Shown here in pieces: positions 61,979 to 64,000 of a stretch of 64,000 nt of DNA. The stretch comes from CAZIHO01 sp964538875 (lineage in GTDB: Bacteria > Pseudomonadota > Gammaproteobacteria > Chromatiales > Chromatiaceae): contig CAZIHO010000002.1 of NCBI GenBank assembly GCA_964538875.1, positions 1 through 64,000 of the forward strand. Reading direction: 5' to 3'. The notes beneath the pieces were generated by a model. It made no database searches and had not been told where the DNA came from. It saw only the letters and a list, made by a program, of their open reading frames with translations. Within the stretch, counting starts at the first letter, position 1; every line of letters begins with the position of its first letter. A program made the translations under genes and the position numbers.

Positions 61979-62695
61979 GTGCCGGTGGGCCAGATGCCTC
62001 GGCGGGGGCGCGGCCGGGAGGCCGGTTTTACCCTGATGGAGTTGATGGTCGCCCTGGCGCTGGTCGCCCTGATGACGACCTTGGTGTATGGTGGCCTGCA
62101 CCTAGGAATTCGTAGCTGGGATAGCCTGGACCAGCATGTGGCGGAAACCAACGATTTCCGCTTTGCCAGGGGCCTGCTCCAGCGCCTGTTGTTGGAAGCC
62201 CGCAGTATCAACAAGGTGGTGGAACAGCGCCTGGAGCCGGTGTTCTTCGGAAACAAATACCAAGTGGAATTTGTGACGCCCATGTCGGAATACGCGGGTA
62301 CCGGCGGCCTGTATCTGGTGCGCGTCTATGCAGAATCGGGCAAGGGGGGCGCCGGGACCCTGAAAATGCAGCGCTGGCTGCTGCATCCCGACGTTCTAGC
62401 GGGCGCAAAGGGGATTCCGGAATGGCAACCCCTGATCTACCCCGGCAAGCTCAAGGAAGACTCGGACCCCGGCGAGGGTCTGTACAGCGTGAACGTGCTG
62501 GCAAGGGAGGTGTCCGGGCTGGAAATCGACTATTTTGGAAAAAAACTCCAGGCAGACCGTTCCGACCAAGGCGAGTGGCAAGAAGAGTGGCTGCACCGGG
62601 ATAGCCTGCCCAGTCTGGTGCGAATTCGTATGCGCCATGGCGATGGCTGGTGGCCGGATCTGATCGTTCCCCTCGCCCAGAGTCCAGGGTATTAG
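61979..62695 (+). CDS. gspJ: minor pseudopilin GspJ
   Basis: Minor pseudopilin (up to 238 residues). The basic leader ends at glycine before FTLMELMVALALVALMTTLVYGGLHLGIRSWD. It forms the tip complex with GspI and GspK. The start is either GTG 61979, directly after the gspI stop, or ATG 61994; both retain the prepilin motif. The C-terminal part (LEIDYFGKKLQADRSDQGEWQEEW, SLPSLVRIRM) fits GspJ. Confidence 0.9.
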   Translation: MPVGQMPRRGRGREAGFTLMELMVALALVALMTTLVYGGLHLGIRSWDSLDQHVAETNDFRFARGLLQRLLLEARSINKVVEQRLEPVFFGNKYQVEFVTPMSEYAGTGGLYLVRVYAESGKGGAGTLKMQRWLLHPDVLAGAKGIPEWQPLIYPGKLKEDSDPGEGLYSVNVLAREVSGLEIDYFGKKLQADRSDQGEWQEEWLHRDSLPSLVRIRMRHGDGWWPDLIVPLAQSPGY

Positions 62696-62698
62696 CCC

Positions 62699-63553
62699 AT
62701 GGCGCACCAGGTTAATTCCGGTCCAGTCCAACCAGTTGGTATAGCCCAGCAAGGCATCGCCCTGGTCATGGTGCTCTGGGTGCTGGCCCTATTGACCATC
62801 ATGGCCATGGCCATGGTTGCCGTGATCCGCTCTGAGCAGGGGCTGGTCATGAATCGTTTGGACCAGGCCCGCATTCGGGCGGTGGCGGACGCGGCGGTGG
62901 CCTACGCCTACCTGCGGGTTACCAACGGACCGGAAGAAGAGCGCTGGATTCCGGACGGCAGCCCCAACACCTGGAACTTCGCCGGTATGGATTTGACCAT
63001 TCAGGTGCATGACGAGTCGTCCCGGATCGACCTGAACAAGGCGTCCGACGTACTGCTAACGGACCTCCTAGAGGTGGCGGGAGTGAATCGGCGTGAGGCG
63101 GAGCATCTGGCCCACAATCTCATCGCCTGGCGGGATCCCAGTGACTCCAAAATTACCGGCGGGGCCCAGGCCCGGGACTATCGGGCAGCGGGTTTGGCCT
63201 ACGGGGCCAAGAACGCCAATTTTGATAGTGTCGAGGAATTACGCCAGGTAATGGGCTTTAGTCTGGAGCAGTATCGGATTTTGGCGCCCAACCTGACGGT
63301 TCACGGCGCCAGCGCCAGTCCCCGGGACCTGACTCTAGCTCCGCCTTTGGCCCGGGCGGCGCTGGAACTCAAAATGGCGCCCATGGCGGCCTCCACGCTA
63401 CGCACCCACAATATGGGGGGGCCTTTCTACCGGATTCAGGTACATGGCCTGGAGGATTCGGGTCCGGCCATGGAAATTCTGATTAAAACGGGGGCGTCCC
63501 TGGGGCGGCCCTACGGAACCATTGCCCGCCGGATGCAATGGCAGAGTGGCTAG
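62699..63553 (+). CDS. gspK: minor pseudopilin GspK
   Basis: Tip pseudopilin of 284 residues. The prepilin segment GIALVMVLWVLALLTIMAMAMVAVIR lacks the Glu5 found in other pseudopilins, as is typical of GspK. The SAM-like helical insertion begins SRIDLNKASDVLLTDLLEVAGVN and includes IAWRDPSD. It lies 3 bp after gspJ. The 134 bp after it before gspL is longer than other gaps in the operon. Confidence 0.93.
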   Translation: MAHQVNSGPVQPVGIAQQGIALVMVLWVLALLTIMAMAMVAVIRSEQGLVMNRLDQARIRAVADAAVAYAYLRVTNGPEEERWIPDGSPNTWNFAGMDLTIQVHDESSRIDLNKASDVLLTDLLEVAGVNRREAEHLAHNLIAWRDPSDSKITGGAQARDYRAAGLAYGAKNANFDSVEELRQVMGFSLEQYRILAPNLTVHGASASPRDLTLAPPLARAALELKMAPMAASTLRTHNMGGPFYRIQVHGLEDSGPAMEILIKTGASLGRPYGTIARRMQWQSG

Positions 63554-63687
63554 CGGGTACTTCCCGGCGCGGTACCGGCTGGTCCGGTGTCCGGGAACAG
63601 ATTTTTGTTAAACTTGCCCGGCTCAAGGCTCCATTGGTTAGATTGGTGCGGCAATAACAGTGAGACAGTCGGTTGCATGAAGGTTGG

Positions 63688-64000
63688 TTGAATCAGGGGT
63701 CCCTAGCCGATATCCGGGCCAGCGCGCGCGCATGGATGCACGGGTGGCGGGACGGCTTGCTCAGTTGTCTGCCGGAAATGCTACGGGCCAGGATGCGCCC
63801 CCACCAAGCCAAAATTCTGATTCAACTCCAGGACGGCCGCGCCGAGTTGGCATTGGACAAGGGCGGCGAGCCGGTGAGCTTTGGGAGTATCGGGCCCGAG
63901 TCCGTGGACGGACTGGAGCAGGTCCTGGAGCAGGGACGGCGCCTCAACGCCGGCATCGTCGTGCTCCTCTCCCCGGCGGATCTCTTGCTGCGGCGGATCA
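63688..64000 (+). CDS. gspL: type II secretion protein GspL, N-terminal part (runs off window)
   Basis: An open frame continues to the last base. It reads WMHGWRDGLLSCLPEMLR, then HQAKILIQLQDGRAELAL, then NAGIVVLLSPADLLLRRI. The last element is the VxLxxPxxxxLxRxI pattern at the start of the GspL actin-like cytoplasmic domain. The most upstream plausible start is TTG 63688 with GAAGG before it, and ATG 63736 is the next choice. The position after gspK is the usual one. gspM, gspN, gspC and gspD are not in the window. Confidence 0.75.
   Translation, partial: MNQGSLADIRASARAWMHGWRDGLLSCLPEMLRARMRPHQAKILIQLQDGRAELALDKGGEPVSFGSIGPESVDGLEQVLEQGRRLNAGIVVLLSPADLLLRRI

Noticed and set aside
63614..63643. 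TTGCCC-18 bp-TTAGAT as an internal promoter before gspL
   Set aside because: Weak -35 match and long spacer, and the gene order argues for read-through from gspK, so I did not list it as a feature.

Overview
The window is a contiguous stretch of a GC-rich gammaproteobacterial chromosome. It carries the conserved block dolP-diaA-yraN-lpoA / rsmI-rnpB-mraZ, a full division and cell wall (dcw) cluster ending in lpxC, the gammaproteobacterial genes zapD, yacG, coaE and pilBCD, rppH-ptsP, and a class III (PhaC-PhaE) polyhydroxyalkanoate synthase. The class III synthase and the short MurB inside the dcw cluster fit lineages such as Chromatiales, Methylococcales or Competibacter-like bacteria better than enterics or pseudomonads, but the species cannot be fixed from the sequence. 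Two runs of exactly 100 N (9995-10094 and 52619-52718) show that this is a draft scaffold. Each run lies inside a gene.

Layout. 1-1656: the end of leuA and a family 4 uracil-DNA glycosylase. 1889-5945 (minus): a tandem nitroreductase of the SagB/ThcOx type, a FecCD/BtuCD-type ABC importer without a binding protein, and a HAD phosphatase. 6080-8977: rppH and ptsP, the RNA pyrophosphohydrolase and the nitrogen-PTS enzyme I. 9168-10226: a secreted protein with PPC-like repeats, interrupted by a gap. 10334-15312 (minus): a GlcD-like flavoprotein, dolP, diaA, yraN and lpoA. 15435-16776: rsmI and RNase P RNA. 17056-36365: a sigma70-type promoter, a MraZ operator and the dcw genes mraZ-rsmH-ftsL-ftsI-murE-murF-mraY-murD-ftsW-murG-murC-murB-ddl-ftsQ-ftsA-ftsZ-lpxC, mostly with 4-bp or short overlaps. 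36379-43474: dciA, a Nudix/ThiE-like fusion, yacG, zapD, coaE and pilD-pilC-pilB. 43782-47729: a Sel1 protein, a small membrane protein, an SH3 protein, argF and argD. 47904-50843: a pRiA4b ORF-3 family protein and phaC-phaE.

51153-64000 is the most unusual part. A polytopic NDP-sugar dehydratase (WbpM/CapD type) is followed by two TPR-glycosyltransferase 41 (OGT/SPINDLY-like) genes, then directly by type II secretion genes gspE-F-G-H-I-J-K and a truncated gspL, all on one strand. The two glycosyltransferases have different TPR halves but share an identical 1,248-bp catalytic half, which indicates recent gene conversion or domain swapping (or an assembly artefact). The arrangement suggests a protein-glycosylation module expressed together with the type II secretion machinery. 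The nitroreductase-BtuCD operon is the second candidate for an undescribed system.

Functionally the window links envelope growth (dcw, lpoA, dolP, lpxC), ribosome modification at one nucleotide (rsmI and rsmH both act on 16S C1402), type IV pilus assembly, secretion, and carbon storage. I saw no CRISPR arrays, tRNA genes, transposase genes or rRNA genes.
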